Notes: generated from the letters alone by a model not told the origin. Positions 19,971-28,749 are shown, counted from the stretch's first letter. The stretch: 64,000 nucleotides of DNA from Pseudomonas taetrolens (GCF_900475285.1 NZ_LS483370.1:1068001-1132000), one strand, 5' to 3'. Made by a program: numbers and translations.

Positions 19971-20002
19971 TGCATTGATGCATTGACTGTATATACATAC
20001 AG
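19971..20002. promoter_or_regulatory. LexA box with adjoining tandem octamer, holin promoter region
   Basis: CTGTATATACATACAG (19987-20002) matches the strong LexA consensus CTGTATATATATACAG in 15 of 16 places. Directly before it is an exact tandem repeat of TGCATTGA (19971-19978 and 19979-19986), which could be an operator for the S24 repressor. A possible -35 (TTGACT, 19983-19988) overlaps the box. The site lies about 125 bases upstream of the holin start. Confidence 0.8.
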
Positions 20003-20127
20003 GCTTAGTCTTGGCTGCATGACGGCCCGTGATCGCATTCAAGCAGGGAGGCGGCGTCGTACTGGGCGCTTGCTGTGCTCATGCCGGAACTGGCGCTTAT
20101 CAATAAGGACTCAGGAGTGATGACAAG

Positions 20128-20469
20128 ATGAATGAACCACAAGTATTGCTGGATATGCCGGTTTTACTGGTCATCCTTCTCGCTCTGGTAGGCGGGGTCT
20201 TCGGTGAGATGTGGCGGGCGGACAAGGACGGCGCGAGCGGGTGGTCTCTGGTTCGACGGCTGGCGCTACGCTCGGGAGCGTGCATGGTGTGCGGCGTCTC
20301 TACCTTTATGTTGCTGTACGCAGCGGGGATGTCTGTCCTGGCCGCGGGTGCCTTTGGTTGCCTTACTGCCCTGGCGGGTGCAGACGCAGCAATAAGCCTG
20401 TATCAGCGCTGGGCTGCCAAGCGGCTGGGTGTTGCTGACTCGGAGGTCGATTCGCGGATTGAACCCTAG
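20128..20469 (+). CDS. Phage/tailocin-type holin-like membrane protein
   Basis: A 113-residue protein with an N-terminal hydrophobic segment (VLLDMPVLLVILLALVGGVFG) and a second hydrophobic stretch (about 48-85, SGACMVCGVSTFMLLYAAGM and on). The charged ends and general layout match holins found next to the repressor in Pseudomonas tailocin and prophage clusters. A holin would make lesions in the inner membrane. No endolysin, spanin, tail or baseplate gene is present between here and cinA. CAGGAG lies at 20111-20116, somewhat far from the ATG; the tripeptide-length reading frame ATG ACA AGA TGA sits in between. Transcription is probably SOS-controlled through the LexA box at 19987. Confidence 0.72.
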   Translation: MNEPQVLLDMPVLLVILLALVGGVFGEMWRADKDGASGWSLVRRLALRSGACMVCGVSTFMLLYAAGMSVLAAGAFGCLTALAGADAAISLYQRWAAKRLGVADSEVDSRIEP

Positions 20470-20561
20470 AGCAGGATAACGCCCGTGACGATCATGCTGT
20501 CTTGCAACAGCGACCTGCTCGTGTAGGTTATGGCGTTTATCCGCCCCTCAGGAGATCGATC

Positions 20562-21062
20562 ATGGACCCGCTATCGAAACTCGCTGCTGAACTTGGGAAG
20601 CACTTGCTGGCTCTGAAGCTTCAGGTGACAACGGCCGAATCCTGCACCGGTGGCGGGATAGCTGAGGCAATTACCCGAATTGCCGGCAGCTCTGCCTGGT
20701 TCGAGGCAGGCTTTGTGACCTATTCCAATCAACAAAAGACCAAGCAGCTGGAGGTTCCCGAATCCTTGTTTTCCCGTGTCGGTGCCGTGAGTCGCGAGGT
20801 GGTTGAGGCGATGGCGCTTGGCGCCCAGAAGCAGAGCGGGGCGTATTTTTCCGTCGCGGTGAGCGGGGTGGCCGGGCCCGGCGGTGGTTCGCCGGAGAAA
20901 CCGGTTGGTACCGTCTGGCTGGCATGGGTCGCCGGCGATACGGTGTCGGCCGAGTGCCGGCATTTTTCCGGCGATCGCGATGAGGTCCGCCGACAAACCG
21001 TGGTGGCGGCTTTGGAGGGCTTAATACGCCGAACGGTACGAGAAATAAAAAATCAGGGGTAG
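20562..21062 (+). CDS. pncC: CinA/PncC-family nicotinamide-nucleotide amidohydrolase
   Basis: Hydrolyses nicotinamide mononucleotide to nicotinate mononucleotide, salvaging NMN released by bacterial DNA ligase. It has 166 residues, the stand-alone CinA C-terminal domain. The active-site serine is in [16 protein letters not shown] (about residue 27), with [19 protein letters not shown] in the middle. ATG 20562 follows AGGAGA (20550-20555); an upstream in-frame start at 20502 lacks a ribosome site. In gammaproteobacteria the gene usually precedes recA, as here. It is often annotated cinA. Confidence 0.9.
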   Translation: MDPLSKLAAELGKHLLALKLQVTTAESCTGGGIAEAITRIAGSSAWFEAGFVTYSNQQKTKQLEVPESLFSRVGAVSREVVEAMALGAQKQSGAYFSVAVSGVAGPGGGSPEKPVGTVWLAWVAGDTVSAECRHFSGDRDEVRRQTVVAALEGLIRRTVREIKNQG

Positions 21063-21089
21063 GCGATCGTTTAGCGCTGTGGAATAATA

Positions 21090-21105
21090 CTGGCTACTTA
21101 TACAG
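21090..21105 (+). promoter_or_regulatory. LexA box of recA
   Basis: CTGGCTACTTATACAG fits CTG-N10-CAG and lies 40 bases upstream of the recA ATG, where SOS boxes of Pseudomonas recA genes sit. Confidence 0.85.
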
Positions 21106-21145
21106 TTATCGGCCGTCAGGCCTTATTGATTACGAGAGGACTTTA

Positions 21146-22258
21146 ATGGACGACAACAAGAAGAAAGCCTTGGCTGCGGCCCTGGGTCAGATCGAACGTC
21201 AATTCGGCAAGGGCGCCGTGATGCTGATGGGCGACCAGGAGCGCCAGGCTGTGCCGGCAATCTCTACCGGTTCGCTGGGTCTGGACATCGCGCTGGGCAT
21301 TGGCGGCCTGCCTAAAGGCCGTATTGTTGAAATCTACGGCCCGGAGTCCTCGGGTAAAACCACCCTTACGCTGTCTGTCATTGCGCAGGCACAAAAGGTC
21401 GGTGCAACCTGCGCCTTCGTAGATGCCGAGCATGCCCTTGATCCTGAATATGCGGCCAAGCTGGGCGTAAACGTCGACGATCTGCTGGTTTCCCAGCCAG
21501 ACACGGGCGAGCAGGCCCTGGAAATCACCGACATGCTGGTGCGCTCCAACGCCGTAGACGTCATCATCATCGACTCCGTTGCCGCACTGACACCCAAGGC
21601 TGAAATCGAAGGCGACATGGGCGACATGCACGTTGGCCTGCAAGCGCGTCTGATGTCCCAGGCCCTGCGTAAAATTACCGGCAACATCAAGAACGCCAAC
21701 TGCCTGGTTATCTTCATCAACCAGATCCGGATGAAGATCGGTGTCATGTTCGGTAGCCCGGAAACCACCACCGGTGGTAACGCACTGAAGTTCTACTCAT
21801 CGGTACGTCTGGATATCCGTCGCACCGGTGCCGTGAAAGAAGGTGATGTGGTCGTCGGCAGCGAAACCCGTGTCAAAGTGGTCAAGAACAAGGTTGCTCC
21901 GCCATTCCGTCAGGCCGAATTCCAGATTCTTTACGGCAAGGGCATCTATCTCAATGGCGAGATGATCGACTTGGGCGTATTGCATGGCTTCGTTGAGAAA
22001 GCCGGTGCCTGGTACAGCTACCAGGGCAGCAAAATCGGTCAGGGCAAGGCCAACTCGGCCAAGTTCCTGGATGATAATCCTGAGATCAAGGATGCTCTAG
22101 AGAAGCAGCTGCGCGAAAAGCTGCTGGGCCCGAAGAGCGAAAGTGAGCTGGCAGACATGAAGTCGATGCCAAAAATGAGCAAAGCTGCCAAGGCTGCTGC
22201 GGCAGAGAATGAAGCGGCAGAAATGGAACTGGAAAACGCTGCCGAAAACGATAACTGA
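21146..22258 (+). CDS. recA: Recombinase RecA
   Basis: Forms ATP-dependent filaments on single-stranded DNA, drives homologous recombination, and triggers self-cleavage of LexA and S24 repressors. It has 370 residues, slightly long because of an Ala/Glu-rich tail ([22 protein letters not shown]). Walker A is GPESSGKTT (about 67-75), Walker [11 protein letters not shown], and the L2 region [25 protein letters not shown] precedes the ATG. The LexA box at 21090 gives SOS induction. RecX follows 8 bases downstream. RecA activated by damage would act on the S24 repressor encoded just upstream. Confidence 0.98.
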   Translation: MDDNKKKALAAALGQIERQFGKGAVMLMGDQERQAVPAISTGSLGLDIALGIGGLPKGRIVEIYGPESSGKTTLTLSVIAQAQKVGATCAFVDAEHALDPEYAAKLGVNVDDLLVSQPDTGEQALEITDMLVRSNAVDVIIIDSVAALTPKAEIEGDMGDMHVGLQARLMSQALRKITGNIKNANCLVIFINQIRMKIGVMFGSPETTTGGNALKFYSSVRLDIRRTGAVKEGDVVVGSETRVKVVKNKVAPPFRQAEFQILYGKGIYLNGEMIDLGVLHGFVEKAGAWYSYQGSKIGQGKANSAKFLDDNPEIKDALEKQLREKLLGPKSESELADMKSMPKMSKAAKAAAAENEAAEMELENAAENDN

Positions 22259-22266
22259 TAGACATC

Positions 22267-22734
22267 ATGACGGTTGTTCTGGATACCCTCGTCGCGGTAA
22301 GACGAACTGCAATGGATCTGCTCGCGCGACGCGAGCACGGTAGAGTCGAGCTGACGCGCAAACTGCGTCAGCGCGGCGCTTGCCCGGAGATGATCGACAC
22401 TGCCCTTGATCGCCTGACGGAAGAGGGGCTGTTGTCGGAGTCGCGTTACCTCGAAAGCTTTATCAACTACCGTGCCCGCGCCGGCTATGGCCCTTTGCGT
22501 ATTCGCGAAGAGCTCAGCCAGCGCGGCTTGTCGCGTGGGGATATTGAGGAGGCGTTACGCGAGTGTGGCTTTAACTGGCAAGAGCAGTTGGAGGACACCT
22601 GGCGCCGCAAGTTTTCGGGACAGTTACCGGTAGATGCGAAAGAGCGCGCTCGTCAGGGGCGCTTTCTCAGCTATCGCGGGTATCCGCTTGAAATGATCGG
22701 CCGCTTGTTAAGCGGCCGAGAGTTTGACGATTGA
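22267..22734 (+). CDS. recX: Regulatory protein RecX
   Basis: Binds RecA filaments and limits their growth. It has 155 residues, typical. It is made of three-helix repeats, visible as [22 protein letters not shown], the segment [25 protein letters not shown], and the C-terminal [19 protein letters not shown]. The start lies 8 bases after the recA stop, so the genes share a transcript and the LexA box of recA. It converges on the LOG-family gene. Confidence 0.95.
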   Translation: MTVVLDTLVAVRRTAMDLLARREHGRVELTRKLRQRGACPEMIDTALDRLTEEGLLSESRYLESFINYRARAGYGPLRIREELSQRGLSRGDIEEALRECGFNWQEQLEDTWRRKFSGQLPVDAKERARQGRFLSYRGYPLEMIGRLLSGREFDD

Positions 22735-22821
22735 AACCGGTGTCGCTGTGTAGCCGATATTGAAGGCTGCGCTCAATGACGAAATGCTCGTCAATCTTCC
22801 CGCAAGCTCCCCCTTCTATTA

Positions 22822-23934
22822 TTACTCTGTCATTGGCTCGCGCATGACCACGGCGTCGGCATCTTCGACGGCGGCCCAATTATGCGGCAGGTTGATAAAG
22901 TTGATCAGCTCACGCAGGCGTCCCTGGTTACGACCGCTGAAGGCGAAGGTCAAGCGGGTGAGATGGGCGAGTTTCGGGTCATCGAAATCCTGGCTGTCAT
23001 AACCTTGTTGCTGGAAGCCCTCACTCAAGCAAATATCGGCAAATGTCTGCCGGATCTGCTCCAGCGCCTGGGCGCTGAGAGGGCGTTTGATGCGCATCAC
23101 AAAGGTTTTGTTCACCCAGCGGGTCGAATGGAAGTTGGCGTAAAACTGATTGATCTCAGCCACCGCCTCTTCTGCACTGTGCACCAGGCGTAACAATTTC
23201 AAGTCATTGGGCAAGATGTACTGATTGGCCTGCAGTTGGCCGCGAATGAAATCCAGTGCACTTTGCCAAAATGTCCCGCCGGGCATATCCAGCAAAACCA
23301 GGGGCACTAACGGCGTTTTACCGGTTTGCATCAGTGTCATGACTTCCAGCACTTCGTCCAGCGTCCCGAAGCCGCCAGGGCACATCACCAGCGCGTCCGC
23401 TTCTTTGATGAAAAAAAGCTTTCGGGTAAAAAAGAAGTGAAACGACAGCAAGTTGTCCGAGCCGTGGATGGTGGGGTTGGCATGTTGTTCAAACGGCAGG
23501 GTGATATTGAATCCCAGGCTGTGCTGCAGGCCTGCGCCTTCATGGGCTGCGGCCATGATTCCCGCACCGCCGCCGGTGATGACCATCATGTCTGATTTGG
23601 CCAGCTCCGCGCCCACCTCTCGGGCCAGTGCATACAGTGGATGCTCGATGGGTGTTCTTGCCGAGCCGAAAACAGTGACTTTGCGTTGTCCCTTGAATTG
23701 TTCAAGTACGCGAAAGGTTTTCTCGAGTTCGCGTATCGCCTGCAGGGTGATCTTGGCATTCCAACGATCGAAATCGTCATGGGCCATGCGCAAAACGGTC
23801 AGCATCATTTCACGGTAGAGCGCAAGATTCGGGCTGCCGGCAGCCACCTGTTGAAGTTGCACGTCGATCTGATCAACAAGGTTCAGACCTTGGCTTTCGA
23901 AGTGCTGCTGCAGGTCATTGGGTTGGTCGGGCAT
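22822..23934 (-). CDS. LOG-family protein (TIGR00730, lysine-decarboxylase-like fold)
   Basis: A 370-residue cytoplasmic protein of the LOG family, whose studied members cleave nucleoside 5'-monophosphates (cytokinin riboside monophosphates or AMP) into base and ribose phosphate. The motifs are FGSARTPIEHPLY, VITGGGAGIMAAAHEGA and MCPGGFGTLDEVLEVMTL, the last being the PGGxGTxxE signature. It is longer than the usual 190 residues, with an N-terminal helical stretch and a C-terminal extension. The start at 23934 (MPDQPNDLQQHF) follows AGAAGGAGAAG; a longer frame to 23994 is less likely. The true substrate is unknown. Confidence 0.8.
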   Translation of the reverse strand: MPDQPNDLQQHFESQGLNLVDQIDVQLQQVAAGSPNLALYREMMLTVLRMAHDDFDRWNAKITLQAIRELEKTFRVLEQFKGQRKVTVFGSARTPIEHPLYALAREVGAELAKSDMMVITGGGAGIMAAAHEGAGLQHSLGFNITLPFEQHANPTIHGSDNLLSFHFFFTRKLFFIKEADALVMCPGGFGTLDEVLEVMTLMQTGKTPLVPLVLLDMPGGTFWQSALDFIRGQLQANQYILPNDLKLLRLVHSAEEAVAEINQFYANFHSTRWVNKTFVMRIKRPLSAQALEQIRQTFADICLSEGFQQQGYDSQDFDDPKLAHLTRLTFAFSGRNQGRLRELINFINLPHNWAAVEDADAVVMREPMTE

Positions 23935-24117
23935 GTACTTCTCCTTCTGTACAACATCCTTGGGCGCGCCGCAAAGTGCTGGGCGCAGCAACACAAAGTG
24001 TCAAGGATGATGGCCTGATGATGGTCCTGCCGTGTCTTGACTGGCAATAGCTAATTGCCTGATGCCGATGAAGAATTATCGAGCGCTGGGAGGTACTGGG
24101 CAGGAGTGTTGCAGCTT

Positions 24118-24143
24118 GCACGCCGCAGAGAATGGCGGCGTGC
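24118..24143. other. Hairpin in the gap between two minus-strand genes
   Basis: GCACGCCGC (24118-24126) pairs perfectly with GCGGCGTGC (24135-24143) over an 8-nt loop. It lies just past the stop of the gene ending at 24160 but has no T-run, so it may be a weak terminator or an RNA 3'-end stabiliser. Confidence 0.55.
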
Positions 24144-24159
24144 GGCTATGGGCGGGAAG

Positions 24160-24570
24160 CTACTTTTTACGCTGGCAGTTCTCGGCCCGAAAATCCTGGG
24201 TCATCACAGACTTGTTGTTCTTATATTCCTTGAAGCTGTAGCGCAATGTCGCGCCCTGGTTCATCAGGGTCCGAAAGCCTGCGTTGCTGCAAACGCTGCG
24301 GCCTAATTGCGGAATCGTCTCTTCAGGGTTGGAGCGCATCTGAGCGGCCAATGTCGGGCTGGCTTCCAGGTTGTTGATCAGGACAGTCCCGTCAACCGTA
24401 AACCCTTTATCCAGAAGGTCGGCATTGATGGCTCGAGGTTTGCCTTCGTTGCTTTTTGCCGCAACTTTTTGCAGTGTCTTGTTCAGTTCATAGTCTTTAA
24501 GAGAGGCTGCTTGTACGCTCAAGGGGAGCGCGAGCACAAGAGCGACGGTCGGAATGATATAGCGCAACAT
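24160..24570 (-). CDS. Small secreted protein, PA3611-like
   Basis: A 136-residue exported protein with a clear signal peptide, MLRYIIPTVALVLALPLSVQA, cleaved before ASLKDYEL. The mature part has two cysteines (CSNAGFR and AENCQRKK) that could form a disulphide. It resembles PA3611 of P. aeruginosa, reported as quorum-sensing-regulated and structurally related to pilotin-like folds; I recall this from family knowledge and have not aligned it. ATG 24570 is preceded by AGGAGAG. No neighbour explains its job. Confidence 0.7.
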   Translation of the reverse strand: MLRYIIPTVALVLALPLSVQAASLKDYELNKTLQKVAAKSNEGKPRAINADLLDKGFTVDGTVLINNLEASPTLAAQMRSNPEETIPQLGRSVCSNAGFRTLMNQGATLRYSFKEYKNNKSVMTQDFRAENCQRKK

Positions 24571-24788
24571 GAAACTCTCCTGATTCAGTGATGCAGGTTT
24601 GACCGGCCACATAGGTGTGCGTTCACTGGCGCGCAAGTATAGGTCAGCATGAGCATGCAGGAAATGCCAACGCGTATGGATTAACGTCCCGGTACTCAGC
24701 CTCTGTTAAACTTGAGGCCTTTCTCTTGTGAGCCCGTTCCTGCGCCAACCCGTGGCGAGTGGACGGTCGGCGCCTTTAAGTAAAAAAC

Positions 24789-25544
24789 ATGACCTCGATG
24801 ACCTTTTCCCCGAATGCAGTAGCCCGTTTACGAGACGAGCGTGAAGAGGAGAGTACCAAGCCTTATTTGGCGCGTGGCTCACGTGCGCCGCGTTGCCATA
24901 CTTGCCGTGTGATTGAAAGTCACTGCCTGTGCAGTTGGAGGCCCAAGGTGAGCGCGCGTTCGGGTGTATGCCTGATCATGACTAAAAAGGAAGTGTTCAA
25001 GCCCAGTAACACGGGTTGGCTGATCGCTGATGTGGTCAGCGACAACTTTGCATTCATTTGGTCGCGTACCGAAACTGACGATGGATTGCTCGCGTTATTG
25101 TCTGACCCGCAGTGGCAGCCGTATCTGGTGTTTCCCGGTGAATATGTTGCGCCAGAGCGCGTTACGCATACGGTAGAGATCGCCAGTAGCAAGCGGCCTT
25201 TGTTTATTTTGCTCGATGCAACCTGGACCGAAGCGCGCAAGATCTTTCGTAAAAGCCCGTACTTTGACGCGTTGCCAATTTTGAGCCTGTTGCCCGAAAA
25301 GCTTTCGCGCTATCGCTTGCGCAGATCCACGCGCAGTGAGCATTTGTGCACGGCGGAAGTGGCCAGCTTATGCCTGGAACTTGCCGGTGACAGCGAAGCC
25401 TCGAGCGCTCTGGATGCCTATTTCGATGTGTTCAGTCAGCATTACCTGGATGCCAAGAATCAATTGCCGATCAATGAGTCCAGCGTGGCGCATCAGGAAC
25501 TGGGCGTTTTTGTAAAAGACCTTCCCCATAATCGGTCTCAATAG
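24789..25544 (+). CDS. DTW-domain tRNA-uridine aminocarboxypropyltransferase
   Basis: Members of this family transfer the 3-amino-3-carboxypropyl group from S-adenosylmethionine to tRNA uridine (acp3U, position 47 in E. coli TapT). The protein has 251 residues. The name-giving D-x-T-W motif is in FILLDATWTEARKIFRKSPYF (about residues 142-162). A zinc-binding-like cysteine group, CHTCRVIESHCLC, lies near residue 36. A ribosome site is not obvious and a second ATG lies 9 bases on. Target tRNA is inferred from the family. Confidence 0.82.
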   Translation: MTSMTFSPNAVARLRDEREEESTKPYLARGSRAPRCHTCRVIESHCLCSWRPKVSARSGVCLIMTKKEVFKPSNTGWLIADVVSDNFAFIWSRTETDDGLLALLSDPQWQPYLVFPGEYVAPERVTHTVEIASSKRPLFILLDATWTEARKIFRKSPYFDALPILSLLPEKLSRYRLRRSTRSEHLCTAEVASLCLELAGDSEASSALDAYFDVFSQHYLDAKNQLPINESSVAHQELGVFVKDLPHNRSQ

Positions 25545-25842
25545 ACTAAAGAAGTAGCGCTACAATTTTCAGTACGATGCAGCAGGTACCCGCGTTGATT
25601 TACAACAAGGGGGGCAGCCGAAACAAACACGGGCTCAGGGCTTCAGGTTTTCAACTTGACCCTCTCCGTTGTGCTGGGCATGCTGGCCCCCGTTCGGCTC
25701 CGGCTGCAGCTCAAACGCTTTTATTTACTGACGTTTAGCGTAAATCGCCTCCTTTACGCCACAGTCTCTGCGCTGTTGCTTAAGTTGCCTTAGCGAGTTC
25801 TGGAATTCCTCAGGGCTTGCCTGAAACAGGATCATTTAAAAA

Positions 25843-26493
25843 ATGGCCACATACGAAGTCCTGATTGCCGACGACCATCCGCTGTTTCGCAGTGCCTTGC
25901 ATCAGGCCGTGACGCTTGGGCTGGGTTCTGATGTTCGGCTGGTTGAAGTCGCCAGTATTGCTGAGCTTGAGACACAACTGGCAGTCAAGGCTGATTGGGA
26001 TCTGGTACTGCTTGATTTGAACATGCCGGGTGCCTATGGCTTTTCCGGGCTGGTGTTGTTGCGGGGCCAATACCCGCAAATTCCGGTGGTGATGGTTTCG
26101 GCCCAGGAAGAGGCCTCGGTCATGGTGCGTTCCCGTGAGTTCGGCGCCAGTGGCTTCATTCCCAAGTCCAGTTCGCTGGCAGAGATTCAAAAGGCAGTGC
26201 GCGCAGTGCTGGATGGCGATGTCAGCTGGCCACCTCAGGCCTTTGAAGAGGTTCAGGTGTCTGCTGAGGCCAAGGCTGCCAGTGAGGGGCTGGCCAGCCT
26301 CACGCCCCAACAGTTCCGAGTGTTGACCATGGTGTGCGAAGGTTTGCTGAACAAGCAGATTGCGTATGAGTTGGGTGTGTCCGAAGCGACCATCAAGGCT
26401 CATGTCACGGCTATTTTCCGCAAGCTTGGAGTCCGCACTCGGACTCAGGCAGCGCTGCTGTTACAGCAACTTGAATCTATCTCAAGCCATTAA
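25843..26493 (+). CDS. erdR: LuxR-type response regulator ErdR
   Basis: A 216-residue two-component regulator. The receiver domain has the acidic pocket in LIADDHPLFR, the phospho-accepting Asp in LVLLDLNMPG (about residue 57) and Lys in IPKSSS. The C-terminal HTH reads LTPQQFRVLTMVCEGLLNKQIAYELGVSEATIKAHVTAIFRKLGV. It is the counterpart of P. aeruginosa PA3604/ErdR, which controls acetyl-CoA synthetase and ethanol oxidation genes. No histidine kinase is adjacent. The 298 bases upstream hold no gene that I can recognise, only an AT-rich promoter region. Confidence 0.85.
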   Translation: MATYEVLIADDHPLFRSALHQAVTLGLGSDVRLVEVASIAELETQLAVKADWDLVLLDLNMPGAYGFSGLVLLRGQYPQIPVVMVSAQEEASVMVRSREFGASGFIPKSSSLAEIQKAVRAVLDGDVSWPPQAFEEVQVSAEAKAASEGLASLTPQQFRVLTMVCEGLLNKQIAYELGVSEATIKAHVTAIFRKLGVRTRTQAALLLQQLESISSH

Positions 26494-26502
26494 ACGCTGG
26501 GT

Positions 26503-26518
26503 TTCACGCTTTTTTGAC
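26503..26518 (+). promoter_or_regulatory. ColR-type box upstream of dgkA
   Basis: TTCACGCTTTTTTGAC matches, at all 16 places, the ColR consensus YYNASNNYTTTTTSAC that I recall from work in P. putida. It lies 49 bases upstream of the dgkA start. dgkA is a reported ColR target there. Confidence 0.65.
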
Positions 26519-26566
26519 GCGCTGTAAACTAGCGTTCCCTCTCATTTTTTGTGCAGTTGCCTATCT

Positions 26567-26929
26567 ATGTCGCCTTTTAAAGGTAAAACCGGATTTAAAC
26601 GGATTTTGAATGCTGGCGGCTATTCGCTGGACGGTTTGCGCGCTGCCTTTACGGGCGAAGCTGCATTTCGGCAGTTGGTCTTGCTTAACGTGATCTTGAT
26701 TCCGCTGAGCTTTTTCCTGAACGTCAGTCGGGTAGAGCGCGCGTTGCTGATTGCGGTATGTCTGTTGGCGCTGATCGTTGAGCTGCTGAACTCGGCGATT
26801 GAGGCGGCGATTGATCGCATTTCCCTGGATTTGCACCCGCTGTCGAAAAACGCCAAGGACATGGGCAGCGCTGCCCAGTTTGTGGTGCTGAGCATGATTG
26901 CTGTGGTGTGGGCGGTTATTCTGCTTTAA
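26567..26929 (+). CDS. dgkA: Diacylglycerol kinase
   Basis: A small trimeric inner-membrane kinase that phosphorylates diacylglycerol to phosphatidic acid, recycling lipid left by envelope glucan or LPS-phosphoethanolamine transfer. It has 120 residues and three membrane helices. The amphipathic N terminus GKTGFKRILNAGGYSLDGLRAAF and the catalytic motif ELLNSAIEAAIDRIS are typical. ATG 26567 is used because it begins the conserved SPFKGKTG start. Its TAA overlaps the end of the convergent finR gene. A ColR-type box upstream suggests control by the ColRS system encoded at 52117-54070. Confidence 0.95.
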   Translation: MSPFKGKTGFKRILNAGGYSLDGLRAAFTGEAAFRQLVLLNVILIPLSFFLNVSRVERALLIAVCLLALIVELLNSAIEAAIDRISLDLHPLSKNAKDMGSAAQFVVLSMIAVVWAVILL

Positions 26930-27852
26930 GCAATTGTCGGCAATACGATCTCGTCGCTGCGCTGAACCCCTGCGGTAAAGGCGCGGCACAGTTCCAGAAA
27001 TTCGCGCATGGCAGATGTTTGGTACTTCTTCTTGTGCCAGATGAAGTAAAACTGCCGCGACAGATCCAGGTCGGGGGTTTCCACGGCGACCAGGCTGCCG
27101 CGTCTGAAGGCGTCACGTAATGCCAATCGCGAAATGCAGCCAATGCCGAGGCCTGATTCAACGGCGCGCTTGATCGCTTCGGTGTGTTCCAGTTCAAGGC
27201 GGATGTTGAGTGAACTTTGATGATGGCGCATGGCTTGGTCGAACGTCAGGCGGGTACCGGAGCCTTGCTCACGCAAGATCCACGCTTCATGAGTGAGTTC
27301 TTCGAGGGTGGCATGACCACGAGTGGCAAGCGGATGCCGGGGTGCACAAAACACCACGAGTTCATCTTCGACCCAGCTCTGGACTTCGATGTCCGGGTGA
27401 GTGCAGTCGCCTTCAATCAGACCCAGGTCAATTTCATAATGGGCGACCTGTTGCACAATATGCGCTGTGTTTTGAACGATCAGTTTGACCTGGCTTTCTG
27501 GGTGGGCCTGCATAAAACTGCCGATCAGCAAGGTAGCCAGGTAGTTGCCAATGGTGAGCGTCGCGCCCACGGTCAGCGAGCCAAAACCGGATTTGCCATT
27601 GAGCAGGTCTTCGATTTCCTTGGCCTGATCCAGAAGCGCTACGGCTTGAGGCAGCAGTTGACGGCCAAGGGCATTCAGGCTCAAGCGTTTTCCCGCGCGA
27701 TCGAACAGTTGGCAGCTGGTTTGGCGTTCCAGTTCGGTGATCGAAGTGCTGGCTGCCGATTGAGAAAGGGCCAACAAGCTGGCAGCGCGTGACACGCTCT
27801 CTTGTTGGGCGACAGTGACGAACACTTGGAGTTGTCTGAGAGTAAATCGCAT
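26926..27852 (-). CDS. finR: LysR-family regulator FinR
   Basis: A 308-residue LysR-type regulator. The winged HTH is at residues 1-60 (QESVSRAASLLALSQSAASTSI), with an effector domain after it. It is divergent from the ferredoxin-NADP+ reductase gene, the arrangement in which P. putida FinR activates fpr under superoxide or low-iron stress. Its last four bases overlap the dgkA stop on the other strand (TTAA serves both). The identification depends on this layout plus overall similarity; other LysR proteins cannot be ruled out by sight. Confidence 0.82.
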   Translation of the reverse strand: MRFTLRQLQVFVTVAQQESVSRAASLLALSQSAASTSITELERQTSCQLFDRAGKRLSLNALGRQLLPQAVALLDQAKEIEDLLNGKSGFGSLTVGATLTIGNYLATLLIGSFMQAHPESQVKLIVQNTAHIVQQVAHYEIDLGLIEGDCTHPDIEVQSWVEDELVVFCAPRHPLATRGHATLEELTHEAWILREQGSGTRLTFDQAMRHHQSSLNIRLELEHTEAIKRAVESGLGIGCISRLALRDAFRRGSLVAVETPDLDLSRQFYFIWHKKKYQTSAMREFLELCRAFTAGVQRSDEIVLPTIA

Positions 27853-27969
27853 ATCGATATAACCGATAACCCTTATCTTAATAATTCAGTTAACAGATAT
27901 TGTCCTCGCCATTAGAATGCTATGCAATCGCGCCCTTAGTCAGCGCTGGCGAATTTAGGAGCCCCGTAC

Positions 27970-28749
27970 ATGAGCAACATGAACCACGAACGTGTCCTCA
28001 GTGTTCATCACTGGAACGACACCCTGTTCAGCTTCAAGTGCACCCGAGATCCGGGTCTGCGCTTTGAGAACGGTCAGTTCGTGATGATCGGCCTGCAACA
28101 GCCCAATGGCCGTCCGCTTATGCGTGCCTATTCGATTGCCAGCCCTAACTGGGAAGAGCATTTGGAGTTCTTCAGCATCAAGGTGCCGGATGGTCCGCTG
28201 ACTTCCCAGTTGCAGCACTTGAAGGAAGGCGACGAGATCATCATCAGCAAAAAACCGACAGGCACTCTGGTGCTTGACGATTTGAAGCCGGGCAAGCATT
28301 TGTATCTGCTGAGCACGGGTACTGGTCTGGCGCCATTCATGAGCGTGATCCAGGACCCGGAAACCTACGAGCGTTTCGAAAAAGTGATCCTGTGCCACGG
28401 CGTGCGGTACGTCAATGAAGTCGCTTATCGCGAGTTCATCACTGAGCACTTGCCGCAGAATGAGTTCTTCGGTGAAGCGCTGCGTGAGAAGCTGATCTAC
28501 TACCCGACCGTGACCCGCGAGCCTTTTGAAAATGAAGGCCGCCTGACTGACCTGATGCGCAGCGGCAAGCTGTTCAGCGACATTGGTCTGCCACCGATCA
28601 ACCCGCAGGATGACCGTGCCATGTTGTGCGGCAGCCCGAGCATGCTCGATGAAACCAGCGAAGTCCTCAACAGCTTCGGCCTGACCGTTTCGCCGCGTAT
28701 GCGCGAGCCGGGCGACTACTTGATCGAACGCGCCTTCGTCGAGAAGTAA
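27970..28749 (+). CDS. fpr: Ferredoxin--NADP+ reductase
   Basis: An FAD enzyme moving electrons between NADPH and ferredoxin or flavodoxin, used in redox stress and iron release. It has 259 residues. The FAD-binding motif is RAYSIASPNWEEHLEF (about residues 51-66), the NADP-binding part begins LLSTGTGLAPFMSVI, and MLCGSPSMLDE precedes the C-terminal FVEK. It starts after TTAGGAGCC with good spacing. The 117-bp AT-rich gap to finR should hold both promoters. Its terminator is at 28761. Confidence 0.95.
   Translation: MSNMNHERVLSVHHWNDTLFSFKCTRDPGLRFENGQFVMIGLQQPNGRPLMRAYSIASPNWEEHLEFFSIKVPDGPLTSQLQHLKEGDEIIISKKPTGTLVLDDLKPGKHLYLLSTGTGLAPFMSVIQDPETYERFEKVILCHGVRYVNEVAYREFITEHLPQNEFFGEALREKLIYYPTVTREPFENEGRLTDLMRSGKLFSDIGLPPINPQDDRAMLCGSPSMLDETSEVLNSFGLTVSPRMREPGDYLIERAFVEK

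Noticed and set aside
25545-25842. Possible small gene or sRNA in the gap before erdR
   Set aside because: A short frame can be read (with SVVLGMLAPVRLRL) but has no start or ribosome site, and no terminator hairpin is seen.
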